A stretch of 64,000 nucleotides of DNA from Bacillota bacterium. Lineage in GTDB: Bacteria; Bacillota; Clostridia; Christensenellales; SZUA-584. Below, one piece after another: positions 33,890-42,788 of the stretch. The notes beneath the pieces were generated by a model. That model was not told the DNA's origin and did no database searches. It was given only the letters and a program-made list of their open reading frames with translations. Position numbers and translations under genes: made by a program. Position 1 is the first letter of the stretch; every line of letters begins with the position of its first letter. The stretch covers positions 62,001 through 126,000 of the forward strand of contig JAEWCC010000003.1 in NCBI GenBank assembly GCA_023390815.1, written 5' to 3'.

Positions 33890-34930
33890 TTAAAATTCGA
33901 TCACGTGCTTTAAGCCGATCGCCTTTTCAGCGTTCTCAAAAGCCTTGCCGATCTCGTGAATGCTGTATCGCCCCGTGACGATGCCCGAAAGGTCGATCAA
34001 GCCGTCCGCAATGAAGCCCATCGTGGTGCGGAAATGCGAGATGCTTGCGCGCGTCGTTCCGGTGACGATCAGCTGCTTGTAGTGAATCAGGTTCGTGTTG
34101 ATCTGCACATTCTCCTTGGTTTTGGGCAGCCCGCCAAAGAAGTTGATCCTTCCGCCTTCGGCCATCAGCTCCAGCGACTGCCGCTGCACGTCGGGAGACG
34201 GGCAGGCTGTGATGCATACATCCACGCCGCGTCCTCTCGTCTGCTCTTTGATGAAGCCCGCGAGGTCGTCGCCATGGTAGGTGATGATGCTTTGCTCGAT
34301 GTCCTTGCACAGCTGCAGCCGGTCGGCAGACAGGTCGTTCATGATGACCTTGGCTGCCCCGTAAATCTTCGCGAGCTTCGCGTGGAACAGGCCGATGGTG
34401 CCCGCGCCTACGATCAGTACATAGTCGCCCGGTACGATGTTGCAGTGCAGCGCGCCGTTGTACGCGCAGGACAGCGGTTCGTTGATCGCCACTTCCTCCG
34501 CCTTCATTCCGGCAGGCGTCACCATCAGGTTGCCCTGACGGATCGCTTTTTCCGGTATTTTTACGTATTCCGCGAACGCGCCGTCCATGTTGATGCCGAA
34601 AGCGGTATAGCTGTCGCACATATGGCCGTTGCCGCGTACGCATTTGTCGCAGATGCCACAACCGATATTTGGGGCTACCGCAATCTCCATGCCTTCCTGA
34701 TAAAAGTCAACATTCTTGCCTACTTCTTCGATCACGCCGCCGAACTCGTGGCCCAGCACGCGCGGGTTGGTCTCGCTGATGTCGCCGGAGCCGTTCTGGA
34801 ACATGCGGACATCCGTGCCGCAAACCGCTGCGCTCTTGATCTTGAGCAGTATTTCGTTATCGTTTATTGTCGGTTTGGGTATGTCTTCGACGACGAGTTT
34901 CCTGGGTCCATATAATCTTGCTGCTAACAT
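33890..34930 (-). CDS. Zinc-binding medium-chain alcohol/polyol dehydrogenase (second)
   Basis: A 346-residue MDR enzyme. Catalytic zinc residues are in CGTDVRMF and GHEFGG; the structural zinc cysteines are in IGCGICDKCVRGNGHMC; the cofactor loop is GAGTIGLFH. It is the same length as the copy at 13881-14921 and shares its architecture, so the two are likely paralogues. GGGAGG precedes the ATG. Confidence 0.85.
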   Translation of the reverse strand: MLAARLYGPRKLVVEDIPKPTINDNEILLKIKSAAVCGTDVRMFQNGSGDISETNPRVLGHEFGGVIEEVGKNVDFYQEGMEIAVAPNIGCGICDKCVRGNGHMCDSYTAFGINMDGAFAEYVKIPEKAIRQGNLMVTPAGMKAEEVAINEPLSCAYNGALHCNIVPGDYVLIVGAGTIGLFHAKLAKIYGAAKVIMNDLSADRLQLCKDIEQSIITYHGDDLAGFIKEQTRGRGVDVCITACPSPDVQRQSLELMAEGGRINFFGGLPKTKENVQINTNLIHYKQLIVTGTTRASISHFRTTMGFIADGLIDLSGIVTGRYSIHEIGKAFENAEKAIGLKHVIEF

Positions 34931-34939
34931 GTTGCCTCC

Positions 34940-35956
34940 CTACAGTTTGATGATCGCTTTTTCCTTTATCGAACGGTTCCCGGCCTTCACGACCGCCACC
35001 GCCATTTTCCCGTCTTCGCCGGTGACCTTCGGCACTGTATCATTGAGTATGCACTGTACAAACTGAATATCCTCTTCGAGATACGCATCCTTAAACAGCG
35101 TTGTCCAGCTTGTGATGAACGGTGCGTTGGTTCCGCTTGCTTCGCTGACGACTTTGAGATGATACGCGTCCGTCCGGCCAATGAATACGACGCCCTTTGT
35201 TCCCATCACCTCTACCCGCGCGTCATAGCCGTACCCGACGTACTGCGCACCTTCGATGGTAAACTGGATGCCGTTTTTGAGCATGCCCGACATCACGACG
35301 TTATCGTAAAAATCCGGATACTCGGCAGCAATCTCTTTATTGCGGTAGTTGCCCGCAATTGCGTAGAGCGATTCCATGTCGCTTTCCGCCAGCCAGCGCA
35401 CGCAGTCGATATCATGGCTGTTCACTTCGGCCAGCGGCCCGTTGCTGATCTCGATATCATACATCCACTTCTGCGGCTTGCTCGGCCCTCTCGTAAGAGA
35501 CCGGATATGCACGATATCGCCGATTGCGCCGCTGTGGATCGCTTCCTTGGCTTTTTGAAAGCTCTCGTCGAAACGCCGCATAAAGCCGACCTGCAGTTTG
35601 ACGTTGTTCTTCTTCGCCGCGTTGATCATCTCTTCGCATTCCTGCACCGTCATCGCCATCGGCTTTTCGCACAGGATGTGCTTGCCCGCGTTCGCGCAGT
35701 CCACGACGATATCCTTGTGGAACTTGGTGGGCGACACCACGACCACGGCGTGGATGTCCTCCTGAGCGAGCACTTGCTTGTAATCCGTATAGTATCGATC
35801 GATTTCGAGTTCTTCACACGCCTTCAGGCATGCCTCTTCAAAAGGATCTGCGACCGCCACGATACTCGCGTTCGGCACTCTCGATTTAAAGTTTCTCGCA
35901 TGGATCATTCCGGCCCGTCCGGCACCAATCAAGCATACATTTACTGTCTTTTTCAT
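34940..35956 (-). CDS. Gfo/Idh/MocA-family oxidoreductase (inositol-2-dehydrogenase-like)
   Basis: A 338-residue dehydrogenase starting MKKTVNVCLIGAGRAGMIHARNF, with the family EKPMAM motif and catalytic lysine, and a C-terminal sheet domain of normal length. ATG 35956 is preferred over the in-frame ATG 35971 because it places the Rossmann strand at the N-terminus. It is the first gene after the promoter at 36024-36052 and heads the twelve-gene run. Confidence 0.85.
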   Translation of the reverse strand: MKKTVNVCLIGAGRAGMIHARNFKSRVPNASIVAVADPFEEACLKACEELEIDRYYTDYKQVLAQEDIHAVVVVSPTKFHKDIVVDCANAGKHILCEKPMAMTVQECEEMINAAKKNNVKLQVGFMRRFDESFQKAKEAIHSGAIGDIVHIRSLTRGPSKPQKWMYDIEISNGPLAEVNSHDIDCVRWLAESDMESLYAIAGNYRNKEIAAEYPDFYDNVVMSGMLKNGIQFTIEGAQYVGYGYDARVEVMGTKGVVFIGRTDAYHLKVVSEASGTNAPFITSWTTLFKDAYLEEDIQFVQCILNDTVPKVTGEDGKMAVAVVKAGNRSIKEKAIIKL

Positions 35957-36023
35957 CGTCACTGCTCTCATTTACTCATATTTTTTTGTAATCGTTTGTT
36001 CTTTTATATTATTGTTTATTGTT

Positions 36024-36052
36024 ATTTTATATTGATTGCTATGCAAAGTCAA
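36024..36052 (-). promoter_or_regulatory. Promoter of the 36-24 kb catabolic operon
   Basis: Minus strand: TTGACT (36047-36052), 17-bp spacer, TAAAAT (36024-36029). It lies about 70 bases before the first gene. It is embedded in an inverted repeat and shares downstream sequence with the promoter at 45225-45253. Confidence 0.7.
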
Positions 36053-36059
36053 TATAAAA
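36025..36059. repeat. Inverted repeat (putative operator) covering the promoter
   Basis: Eleven-bp perfect arms TTTTATATTGA (36025-36035) and TCAATATAAAA (36049-36059) separated by 13 bp that contain TTGC-TAT-GCAA. The arms overlap the -35 and -10 boxes, so a bound protein would block polymerase. The regulator is unproven; DeoR at 31579-32364 is the nearest candidate. Confidence 0.5.
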
Positions 36060-36196
36060 ATGGAGAAAATGCTTTCCTTTACGAAAAAGATTTGAGCAGT
36101 GTTTTTAGCAAAAAGGGACGCACCCAGCCGCTGTTTTTGCCCGTGTGCAATCCCTTCTCCCCCATATAAAACAAAGATACACATCAAATTTAACGG

Positions 36197-37672
36197 CTAT
36201 TCTACAGAACAGAGACGGTTTTCGATACGGTACCTTGCGTACATCTCCTGCCATTTTTCCTTGCCGTCGGGAAGAAATTCCGCCACATCGGCAGACCGGA
36301 TCAGCGCGCTCCGCGCTTCCGGGAGTGAACTGAACTCCCCCGCCGCGATGAGCTGAACCATCGCGTTGCCCAGTGCCGTGGCCTCGGATGGGCCGGCGTA
36401 AACAGGCTTGACAGTGATATTCGCGGTAAACTGATTCAGCAGCTCGTTTTGCGCGCCTCCGCCGATGATATGCACTGCGGGCAGTTCATATCCGCAGGCG
36501 TATTCCAGGCACTCCAGTACATAACGGTATTTGCACGCAAGGCTTAAAAGCACGCAGCGCACCACGTCCCCCGTTTCTTTCGGAGCAGCCTTGCCCTGCG
36601 ACTCAAAAAAGCGCGCGATGAGCTCGGGCATCGGCCCCGGCTGATAAAACATCTCGTCATCCGGGTCGAACAGATGCGCTTCCCATTTGGATTCCGCCGC
36701 CAGACGCGCCAGCTCTGAAAAGTTGTAATCACAGCCGCGCTCCTGCCAGTAACGTTTGCACTCCTGCAATATCCAAAGGCCCATCACGTTCTTGAGCAGC
36801 CGGATACGTCCCCCGACCCCGCCTTCGTTGGCAAGGCCGTGCCGGTAGCTTCGCTCGTTGATGAGCGGCTTATCGATCTCCGTGCCCACGATTGACCATG
36901 TGCCGCTGCTGATATAGGCGAATCTCGGCGCCAGGCTCGGTACCGCCGCCACCGCCGACGCCGTATCGTGCTCTCCCACCGCAATCACGGACAGTTGTTT
37001 CACAGAGAGTTCCTCGCTGACTGCGCGCGAAAGCTTGCCCGCCTCTTCGCCGGGCCGGACGATCCTTTGCAGCAGCCGTGCAGGGAAGCCGACGCTTTCG
37101 AGCAACGGCAGGTCCCATCCGCCCTCGCTTGGATTATACCCCTGCGATACGCTCGCGAGCGTATATTCCGTCACCTTCTCGCCGGTCAGGAAAAACGCCA
37201 GCGCGTCGGGTACAAAAAGCAGGCTTTCTGCCGTCTCAAGCATCCAGGGGCGCTGCTTTGCCAGCGACAGCCACTGGTACAGCGAATTCATGCGGTTAAA
37301 CTGCAGCCCGGTACGATAATAAAGCTCTTTGCGGGAGATGTGTTTGTCCATCTCCTCCACCATCCCGAGCGTTCTTCCGTCGCGGTAGGCATGAGGCGGC
37401 TCGATGATCGCACCGGCACTGTCGAACAGCAAATAATCGTTGCTGAACGAATCGATGCCGATCGAATCCGCATCTTTTCCGGCGGCCGCAATCCCGCGCT
37501 TCAATCCTTCGTGCAGCGCGAAGATATCCCAATAAAGGCTGGTGCCAACGATGATCGGCTTATTCAAAAACCTGTGCAGCACTTCAAGCGAGAGCTTTCC
37601 GCCGTCATACGCAGCCCCGAAAACCCGTGCGCTGGATGCGCCGATATCGCAAACGATCAGCTTTTTATTCAT
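36197..37672 (-). CDS. rhaB: Rhamnulokinase-like FGGY kinase
   Basis: A 491-residue kinase most like L-rhamnulokinase: the N-terminal CDIGASSARVFGAAYDGGK, VGTSLYWDIFALHEG, VAVGEHDTASAVAAVP and ISSGTWSIVGTE are typical of RhaB. It phosphorylates L-rhamnulose or a related 6-deoxyketose. ATG 37672 follows the class II aldolase stop by two bases. With that aldolase and a PfkB kinase, a rhamnose- or fucose-type route is suggested, but no classic RhaA isomerase is in the window, so the symbol reflects family rather than proven substrate. Confidence 0.8.
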   Translation of the reverse strand: MNKKLIVCDIGASSARVFGAAYDGGKLSLEVLHRFLNKPIIVGTSLYWDIFALHEGLKRGIAAAGKDADSIGIDSFSNDYLLFDSAGAIIEPPHAYRDGRTLGMVEEMDKHISRKELYYRTGLQFNRMNSLYQWLSLAKQRPWMLETAESLLFVPDALAFFLTGEKVTEYTLASVSQGYNPSEGGWDLPLLESVGFPARLLQRIVRPGEEAGKLSRAVSEELSVKQLSVIAVGEHDTASAVAAVPSLAPRFAYISSGTWSIVGTEIDKPLINERSYRHGLANEGGVGGRIRLLKNVMGLWILQECKRYWQERGCDYNFSELARLAAESKWEAHLFDPDDEMFYQPGPMPELIARFFESQGKAAPKETGDVVRCVLLSLACKYRYVLECLEYACGYELPAVHIIGGGAQNELLNQFTANITVKPVYAGPSEATALGNAMVQLIAAGEFSSLPEARSALIRSADVAEFLPDGKEKWQEMYARYRIENRLCSVE

Positions 37673-37674
37673 GG

Positions 37675-38271
37675 CTAGATGAGCTTCCCGAACAGATTGC
37701 ACACCGCGTCGGCTTCGACGCGCTCTACGACGGAAAACGCCTGCTCAATATGCTTGCCCACCGCGACCGTACCGTGATAGGGCAGCAGACCGCAAAGGCC
37801 CGTGATTTTGAGCTGCTCGCGCTTGGGCAGGAAGTATTCGTACGCGTTTTCGGCAAGTTCCATGCTGTATGCCTTCGCCTGATGGATCAGCCCGGTCTCG
37901 CCCATTTTGAGTGTCGCCTCGGTGACCTGCGGGATCGGCTTGCACGCCGCCACAAACACCATCGTGTAGAACGGATGCGCATGAATGACGCCGTTCACCT
38001 CGGGGATGTTCTTCATAATCAGCGCATGCATCCGGCCCTCGCGGGAGAACGCGCCCGTGCCTTCAAGTATGTTGCAGTCGTAATCGATCAGCAGCGGTTC
38101 CTCGATATCGATGCGGCAGTGCTTGTGTTCGCTCATCATCGAGGGGGACAGCAGGATGCGGTTGTCGTCCACGCGCATGGCGAGGTTGCCGCCCGCCGCG
38201 TTGGTGAGCCTGCGTTCCCACATATCGCTGGCAATCTGCAGGATCTTCCTGCGTTCATTCATGTATTGCAT
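37675..38271 (-). CDS. Class II aldolase family protein (rhamnulose/fuculose-phosphate aldolase-like)
   Basis: A 198-residue zinc aldolase-type protein, shorter than the copy at 11181-11897. Seen: AAGGNLAMRVDDNRILL, zinc ligands in VIHAHPFYT, and a C-terminal YHGTVAVG where NHG is usual. Its start codon abuts the PfkB stop and its stop is two bases before the rhamnulokinase start, so the three genes are one translational unit. It probably cleaves a ketose 1-phosphate. Confidence 0.8.
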   Translation of the reverse strand: MQYMNERRKILQIASDMWERRLTNAAGGNLAMRVDDNRILLSPSMMSEHKHCRIDIEEPLLIDYDCNILEGTGAFSREGRMHALIMKNIPEVNGVIHAHPFYTMVFVAACKPIPQVTEATLKMGETGLIHQAKAYSMELAENAYEYFLPKREQLKITGLCGLLPYHGTVAVGKHIEQAFSVVERVEADAVCNLFGKLI

Positions 38272-39216
38272 TTAAAGTGCCTCCAGTTCTTCAACCTTAA
38301 TATCTTCACAAAGCGCTTCCGCCTTGCTTTTATCCAATCCAACGGACAACGGATTAAGCGCCTCCGCCGCGCCGCATGCCGCCGCAAACTTCAGCGCGTG
38401 TTCCGGTTCATATCCGTTTTTAATCGCGTATACGAGCCCGCTTAAATAGGCGTCGCCGCAGCCCACCGTATTGACGGCTTTCACGTTGGCTATGCCTGCA
38501 CGGTAAAAATCTCTTCCTAACTTTATGATGCTGCCCTTGCTTCCCATCGAAACCGCAATGATTTCGATATTATAGCCTGCAAGGCTTTGGATCGCCGCGA
38601 TGATCTGTTCATCCGTGGCCGTGGGCATTCCGGTCAGCTCGGCTAACTCTTCCGCGTTGGGCTTGATCAAAAACGGGCTATGCTTAACGCCCGATTTCAA
38701 TGAAGCGCCTGCGCTGTCCAGCGCAATCCGAATCCCCTTTTCATGCGCCGATGAGAGAAGTTTATCCTGCAATGAAAAACCCGCGCTGTCGGTAAAGTTC
38801 GACGCGTCGCCCGAAATAATGACCCAGTCGGTCTTATCGGTCAGCGCGTTATACCGCGCGTAAAACGCGTCCAGAGTGTCTTTGGAGACCTCAGGGCCTT
38901 TTTCACAGATCAGCGTACTGGACTTTTCATCGACCAGCAAGTAATTCGTGCGGGAGTCACCCTGCTCCGAAAATACAAAATCGCAGGTCACTCCGCTGTC
39001 TTCAAGGCTTTCGATAATTTGTCTTCCGGTGTCGCCCATCGCGATGCCCGTTGCGATGCTCGGCTCTCCGAGGCAGGCGAGGTTCACCGAAACATGCGTG
39101 CCTTTGCCGCCCACGCAATTTTCGCGGCGATATATGCGGTTAGTAACGTTAAAAGTAAACCCGTTGACAAACAGCAGCCTGTCCATAGCCGGGTTCAGCG
39201 TGACAGTCAATATCAT
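38272..39216 (-). CDS. PfkB-family sugar-phosphate kinase (1-phosphofructokinase/tagatose-6-phosphate kinase type)
   Basis: A 314-residue ribokinase-superfamily kinase of the FruK/LacC branch. The N-terminal signature is GGKGTHVSVNLACLG and the C-terminal catalytic motif is NTVGCGDAYLSG, with Cys replacing Ala in GAGD. It phosphorylates a ketose phosphate. No clear ribosome binding site precedes ATG 39216; an intercistronic hairpin (39226-39255) lies immediately upstream and may govern its translation or mRNA stability. Confidence 0.85.
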   Translation of the reverse strand: MILTVTLNPAMDRLLFVNGFTFNVTNRIYRRENCVGGKGTHVSVNLACLGEPSIATGIAMGDTGRQIIESLEDSGVTCDFVFSEQGDSRTNYLLVDEKSSTLICEKGPEVSKDTLDAFYARYNALTDKTDWVIISGDASNFTDSAGFSLQDKLLSSAHEKGIRIALDSAGASLKSGVKHSPFLIKPNAEELAELTGMPTATDEQIIAAIQSLAGYNIEIIAVSMGSKGSIIKLGRDFYRAGIANVKAVNTVGCGDAYLSGLVYAIKNGYEPEHALKFAAACGAAEALNPLSVGLDKSKAEALCEDIKVEELEAL

Positions 39217-39225
39217 TGGATAATT

Positions 39226-39255
39226 AAGGGCTGCCCCATAACCGGAGCAGCCCTT
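39226..39255 (-). terminator. Intercistronic hairpin before the PfkB gene
   Basis: AAGGGCTGC and GCAGCCCTT form a 9-bp stem around a 12-base loop, with no long T-tract on the minus strand. It could be a weak terminator or processing site between the alcohol dehydrogenase and kinase genes. Confidence 0.5.
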
Positions 39256-39266
39256 CTGCCTTTCGA

Positions 39267-40325
39267 TTAGAAGTAGACTCGTTCGGTCAGTTCGGGGCAG
39301 ACAAACACCTTCACCAGGTTGTTCTGCTCTCTGATCTCCTTAAGCGCCGTTTCGAGTTCCGCCAGCGGCACCGCCATGGAGAACATGGGCTTGGGATCGA
39401 TGATGCCGTACTTGAGCAGCGTGATCGCTTCGCCCCAGTTGTTGCCGATGCCCGCGCACGAGCCGCTCACTTTTTTCTCGCCCAGCACGAATTCGTACGG
39501 TTCCAGCGCGGCCTTCTGGCCCTGCGCCGCTATTCCGAACGCTTCCACTTTGCCGCCGCGACGCAGCATCTGGAACGCCTGCTCGTAGGTCGCCGTGGAG
39601 CCCACCGCTTCAATTACGTAGTCCACGCCGACGCCGCCTGTGATGCGTTTGACTTCCGCCACCACATCCGGCACTTCCTTCACGTTGATCGTGATATCCG
39701 CGCCCATCTTCTTCGCTGTTTCCAGACGCGCCGGATCGTCGCCGATCACGATAACGGGAGCGCAGGCTCTCGCCTTTGCGAGCGCACCGTGCAGAATGCC
39801 AAGGCCACAGCCGATGACCGCAACGGACGATCCGATTTTGGCGTCCATGCGCTGCGCGGCATGGAGCACCGCGGTCAGCGGTTCCACAAACGCGGCGGTG
39901 TAGTCGTCCATCTCATCGGGCAGATGATAGCAGTTCTTCCACGGAGCCTTCACGTATTCGGCAAAACCGCCGTCCGTGTGAATACCGAGCTGCGTGAACG
40001 TCTCGCAAAGCAGACCATCGCCGCGGCGGCAGAAATAGCAGGTGCCGCAGGTCAGGCAGATGTCAGCCGCCACGCGGTCGCCGACTTTGAGGCCCTTCGC
40101 GTTTTTGCCGACTTCGGCGATTTCGCCCCAGAACTCGTGTCCAGTGATCATCGGGAGCTTGTCCGCCGCATATTTGCCGGTATAGATACTCCAGTCGGAT
40201 CCGCAGATACCGCAAACTTTGATCTTGATGAGTACTTCGTCATCGTTGATCTGCGGGATCGGCACATCGACATATTCCATCTGATAAGGAGCTTTTACTA
40301 CTTGCGCTTTCATTGTTTTCGCCAT
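39267..40325 (-). CDS. Zinc-binding alcohol dehydrogenase (third)
   Basis: A 352-residue MDR dehydrogenase: catalytic zinc in CGICGSDW and GHEFWGE, structural cysteines in CLTCGTCYFCRRGDGLLC, cofactor loop VIGCGLGILH. It differs in length and zinc loop from the 346-residue copies. It follows a TIM-barrel isomerase gene by 11 bases. GAGGTG precedes the ATG. The likely role is polyol or sugar oxidation. Confidence 0.85.
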   Translation of the reverse strand: MAKTMKAQVVKAPYQMEYVDVPIPQINDDEVLIKIKVCGICGSDWSIYTGKYAADKLPMITGHEFWGEIAEVGKNAKGLKVGDRVAADICLTCGTCYFCRRGDGLLCETFTQLGIHTDGGFAEYVKAPWKNCYHLPDEMDDYTAAFVEPLTAVLHAAQRMDAKIGSSVAVIGCGLGILHGALAKARACAPVIVIGDDPARLETAKKMGADITINVKEVPDVVAEVKRITGGVGVDYVIEAVGSTATYEQAFQMLRRGGKVEAFGIAAQGQKAALEPYEFVLGEKKVSGSCAGIGNNWGEAITLLKYGIIDPKPMFSMAVPLAELETALKEIREQNNLVKVFVCPELTERVYF

Positions 40326-40336
40326 AATTTCACCTC

Positions 40337-41320
40337 TTAGTCTCTGGGATTGTTGAATATCTTGTCGCGGCGGCCTTCATACGGCGCCTTGATAATGAGC
40401 GGCTTCAAGAACGGAGCCACCTTCTCCACGCCGTCGCCGACGCTCATGGTTACGTCTTCATGCTCGTAGGAGAGCACGTAATCGTAGCCGACCATGGCCA
40501 GCTCGGTGATGACCTTTTTCCACGGCACGCTGCCCCAGCCCGGAATGCGGAACCGGAACGCGCGGTCGATGCGCTGCCAGTCGCCCTGCATCAGGATGCC
40601 GCCGCGCTGGATGTTGTGCTCCACGATTTCGCCGTCTTTTGCGTGTACGTGGAAGATGCGGCTGCCGAGTTCGTCGATGAAGTTTTCGACGCGCAGTCCG
40701 AGGTAGATCAGGTTCGCGGGATCAAGGTTGTAACCGAAGTTCGGATGTCCGCCCAGCAGTTCAATCGCGCGCTTCGCTGTATGGATATCGTAGATCATGT
40801 TATTGGGATGCGGCTCCACGGCGAACTTGACGCCGTATTCCTTGAACTTGTCCATGAGAGGCCCGAATATTTCGACGAACTCCCGCTCCATCTTCTCCCA
40901 GCCGTCCGCGCACGGGAACGGGAAGTAACGGCCCCAGTTCGTGACGCCGGTGAAACCGTTGACCACGGGCACTTCCAGCGCGTTCGCGGCCTGCACCGTT
41001 TTGAGCAGGTTCTCGATGCCGTATTTGACCTTTTCTTCTTTAGTACCCTTAAACAGCTTATCCGTATCCTCAGTATGCGGCCCTAAGATGAGCAGGGAGT
41101 CCGCGTGGTTGGACAGACCGGAAATCTCAACGCCGTAGCTTGCGAGCGTTTTCTTGAGCTCGGCCGCTTTACCCGGCTTTAAAATCTCGTCACAGTTAAA
41201 CTGATCGCATCCGCTGTACGCGGGGATTTCCATCATCTCGTAACCATGTTCCACCATGATCTTCGCGACTTCTTCCAACGACAGGTGCGCATAATTGGCT
41301 GCAAAAAAACCTAATTTCAA
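40337..41320 (-). CDS. TIM-barrel sugar isomerase/epimerase (third)
   Basis: A 327-residue xylose-isomerase-like TIM-barrel protein beginning LKLGFFAANYAHLSLEE. Ligand-like blocks are FAVEPHPNN, NLDPANLIYLG, FHVHAKDGEI and LSYEHEDVTM. Start is TTG 41320 with AAAGGAG eight bases upstream; no ATG is close. It is the second gene of the 42.6-36.2 kb operon, after the Old Yellow Enzyme. Confidence 0.8.
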   Translation of the reverse strand: MKLGFFAANYAHLSLEEVAKIMVEHGYEMMEIPAYSGCDQFNCDEILKPGKAAELKKTLASYGVEISGLSNHADSLLILGPHTEDTDKLFKGTKEEKVKYGIENLLKTVQAANALEVPVVNGFTGVTNWGRYFPFPCADGWEKMEREFVEIFGPLMDKFKEYGVKFAVEPHPNNMIYDIHTAKRAIELLGGHPNFGYNLDPANLIYLGLRVENFIDELGSRIFHVHAKDGEIVEHNIQRGGILMQGDWQRIDRAFRFRIPGWGSVPWKKVITELAMVGYDYVLSYEHEDVTMSVGDGVEKVAPFLKPLIIKAPYEGRRDKIFNNPRD

Positions 41321-41363
41321 AGCGATTTCTCCTTTAATTTTATTTTCAAGCTACAAGCGCTTC

Positions 41364-42605
41364 TCAGGTGTGCATTTTGCGCAGCGGCCCGAATTCTTTT
41401 CTGGTTTTCACCAAAACATCCGTGTAGTGTTTGTTATAGGTGCAGCATCCGATTTCTCTCTGGCGAATCAGCAGTTCAAGGCAGTTATCGCACAGCGTGC
41501 ACCATTTGATCTCGTCCTCGCGTCCCTCGCGGAGCTTTTTGGGCAGGAACGGATCGGCGAAGGATTGCCGACCCAGTGCAACCATATCGACCTTTCCTTC
41601 CTCAATAAACTTCGAACCGTAGAAGAACATCGAGTTCTTTTCGGCTTCCGCCGCAAGGCAGCCGTTCTTGCCGTTCCTGAATACCGAGTAGTTCGAACCA
41701 ATGATGGCCGCGTTCTTGACGGCGTTCTTAAACTCCTTGGCCCAGGTGGGATGCAGATACGCAAAATACGGTGCATGCTTATCCGCCTGAGTGATGGCCA
41801 CGGTGATCGACGGGCTGCCGCCGGACTGTACGAAATACTGTGCGCCGCGCTCTTCGAGGCCACGGATCAGATCCAGAGGCTCGGTCAGGTCGATGATCGG
41901 GGAATCCGGACCTTCGGTACCGAAGCCGCCCGGGAAGCCTTCCCATGCGGATACCTTGGAGCCGATCAGGAAGTTCGGATCGTTGATCTCCTTGTTGATC
42001 CTCTCATAGAGGTCAAAAGCAAAGCGTCTTCTGTTTTCCCAAGAGCCGCCGTATTTCCATTTGCGATCGTTATAGGGCCGGAGGATCTGGGAGCCCAGGT
42101 AACCGTGGCAAAGCTTCAAATCGATACCATCCGCGCCGGCATCATAAGCGATGCGCGATGCGAGCACGAACTGATCCATTATGTGATCAACTTCTTCCTC
42201 CGTCATCACTTCGCCGCCGTAACCCGGCAGCGGTTTGACCGTTACCCTGCGTGAGAAATCGGGGTTGCTCAGTTCGCCGGAATGGGTCAGCTGAAATACA
42301 AACAGTGTATCCGGGTTCAGCTTCTTTAAATCCCCCACAAATTTTTCAAGCGGCTTTGCGTTCTTCGGCATGATGGAAAGCTGATTCAATCTGCTGCGGC
42401 TCTCATCCGTTACGGTGATAGCCTCGAGCGTAACCATGCCGGACTCCCCTTCAAAAAGGTTGGCATAGCGCTCTACGGTTAAGTCTGACGGGTTGCCGTC
42501 TTGATCGGCGTCGGTGCATTCCATGGCCTGAATGAAAAACCTGTTCTTGCATTCCCTCTTGCCGATGTTGATCGGACTCAGCAATACGTCCTTGTAACGA
42601 TCCAT
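41364..42605 (-). CDS. Old Yellow Enzyme family NADH:flavin oxidoreductase with 4Fe-4S motif
   Basis: A 413-residue FMN enzyme that reduces C=C bonds or dehydrogenates related substrates. Seen: LTHSGELSNPD (active-site His), CHGYLGSQILRPYNDRKWKYGGS (the HGYL motif), and a C-terminal cluster site CTLCDNC followed after 11 residues by Cys. The cluster is typical of 2,4-dienoyl-CoA reductase types, yet the usual C-terminal FAD/NAD(P) domain (about 250 residues) is absent. It heads the six-gene operon. A partner electron donor must be supplied in trans (inference). Confidence 0.85.
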   Translation of the reverse strand: MDRYKDVLLSPINIGKRECKNRFFIQAMECTDADQDGNPSDLTVERYANLFEGESGMVTLEAITVTDESRSRLNQLSIMPKNAKPLEKFVGDLKKLNPDTLFVFQLTHSGELSNPDFSRRVTVKPLPGYGGEVMTEEEVDHIMDQFVLASRIAYDAGADGIDLKLCHGYLGSQILRPYNDRKWKYGGSWENRRRFAFDLYERINKEINDPNFLIGSKVSAWEGFPGGFGTEGPDSPIIDLTEPLDLIRGLEERGAQYFVQSGGSPSITVAITQADKHAPYFAYLHPTWAKEFKNAVKNAAIIGSNYSVFRNGKNGCLAAEAEKNSMFFYGSKFIEEGKVDMVALGRQSFADPFLPKKLREGREDEIKWCTLCDNCLELLIRQREIGCCTYNKHYTDVLVKTRKEFGPLRKMHT

Positions 42606-42710
42606 TTGGTCCCCTTCCTTTGCACGTTTATTTCACTTTTATGTTCAGCCTGATACTTTTCCCCAAATACCGCGTAAAAACGCCTTTAAATCAAGGAATT
42701 GTATCAAGAT

Positions 42711-42746
42711 AAAAGGGCATGATGCCGTATTCGTCACCATGCCCCT
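42711..42746 (-). terminator. Terminator of the LacI-fusion gene
   Basis: On the minus strand GGGCATGGTG pairs with CATCATGCCC (one G-U pair) and is followed by TTTT. It lies about 40 bases after the stop of the LacI/SBP fusion gene. Confidence 0.7.
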
Positions 42747-42788
42747 ATGATAAATCATCAATTTGAACGTGTCAATAATATATTGTTG

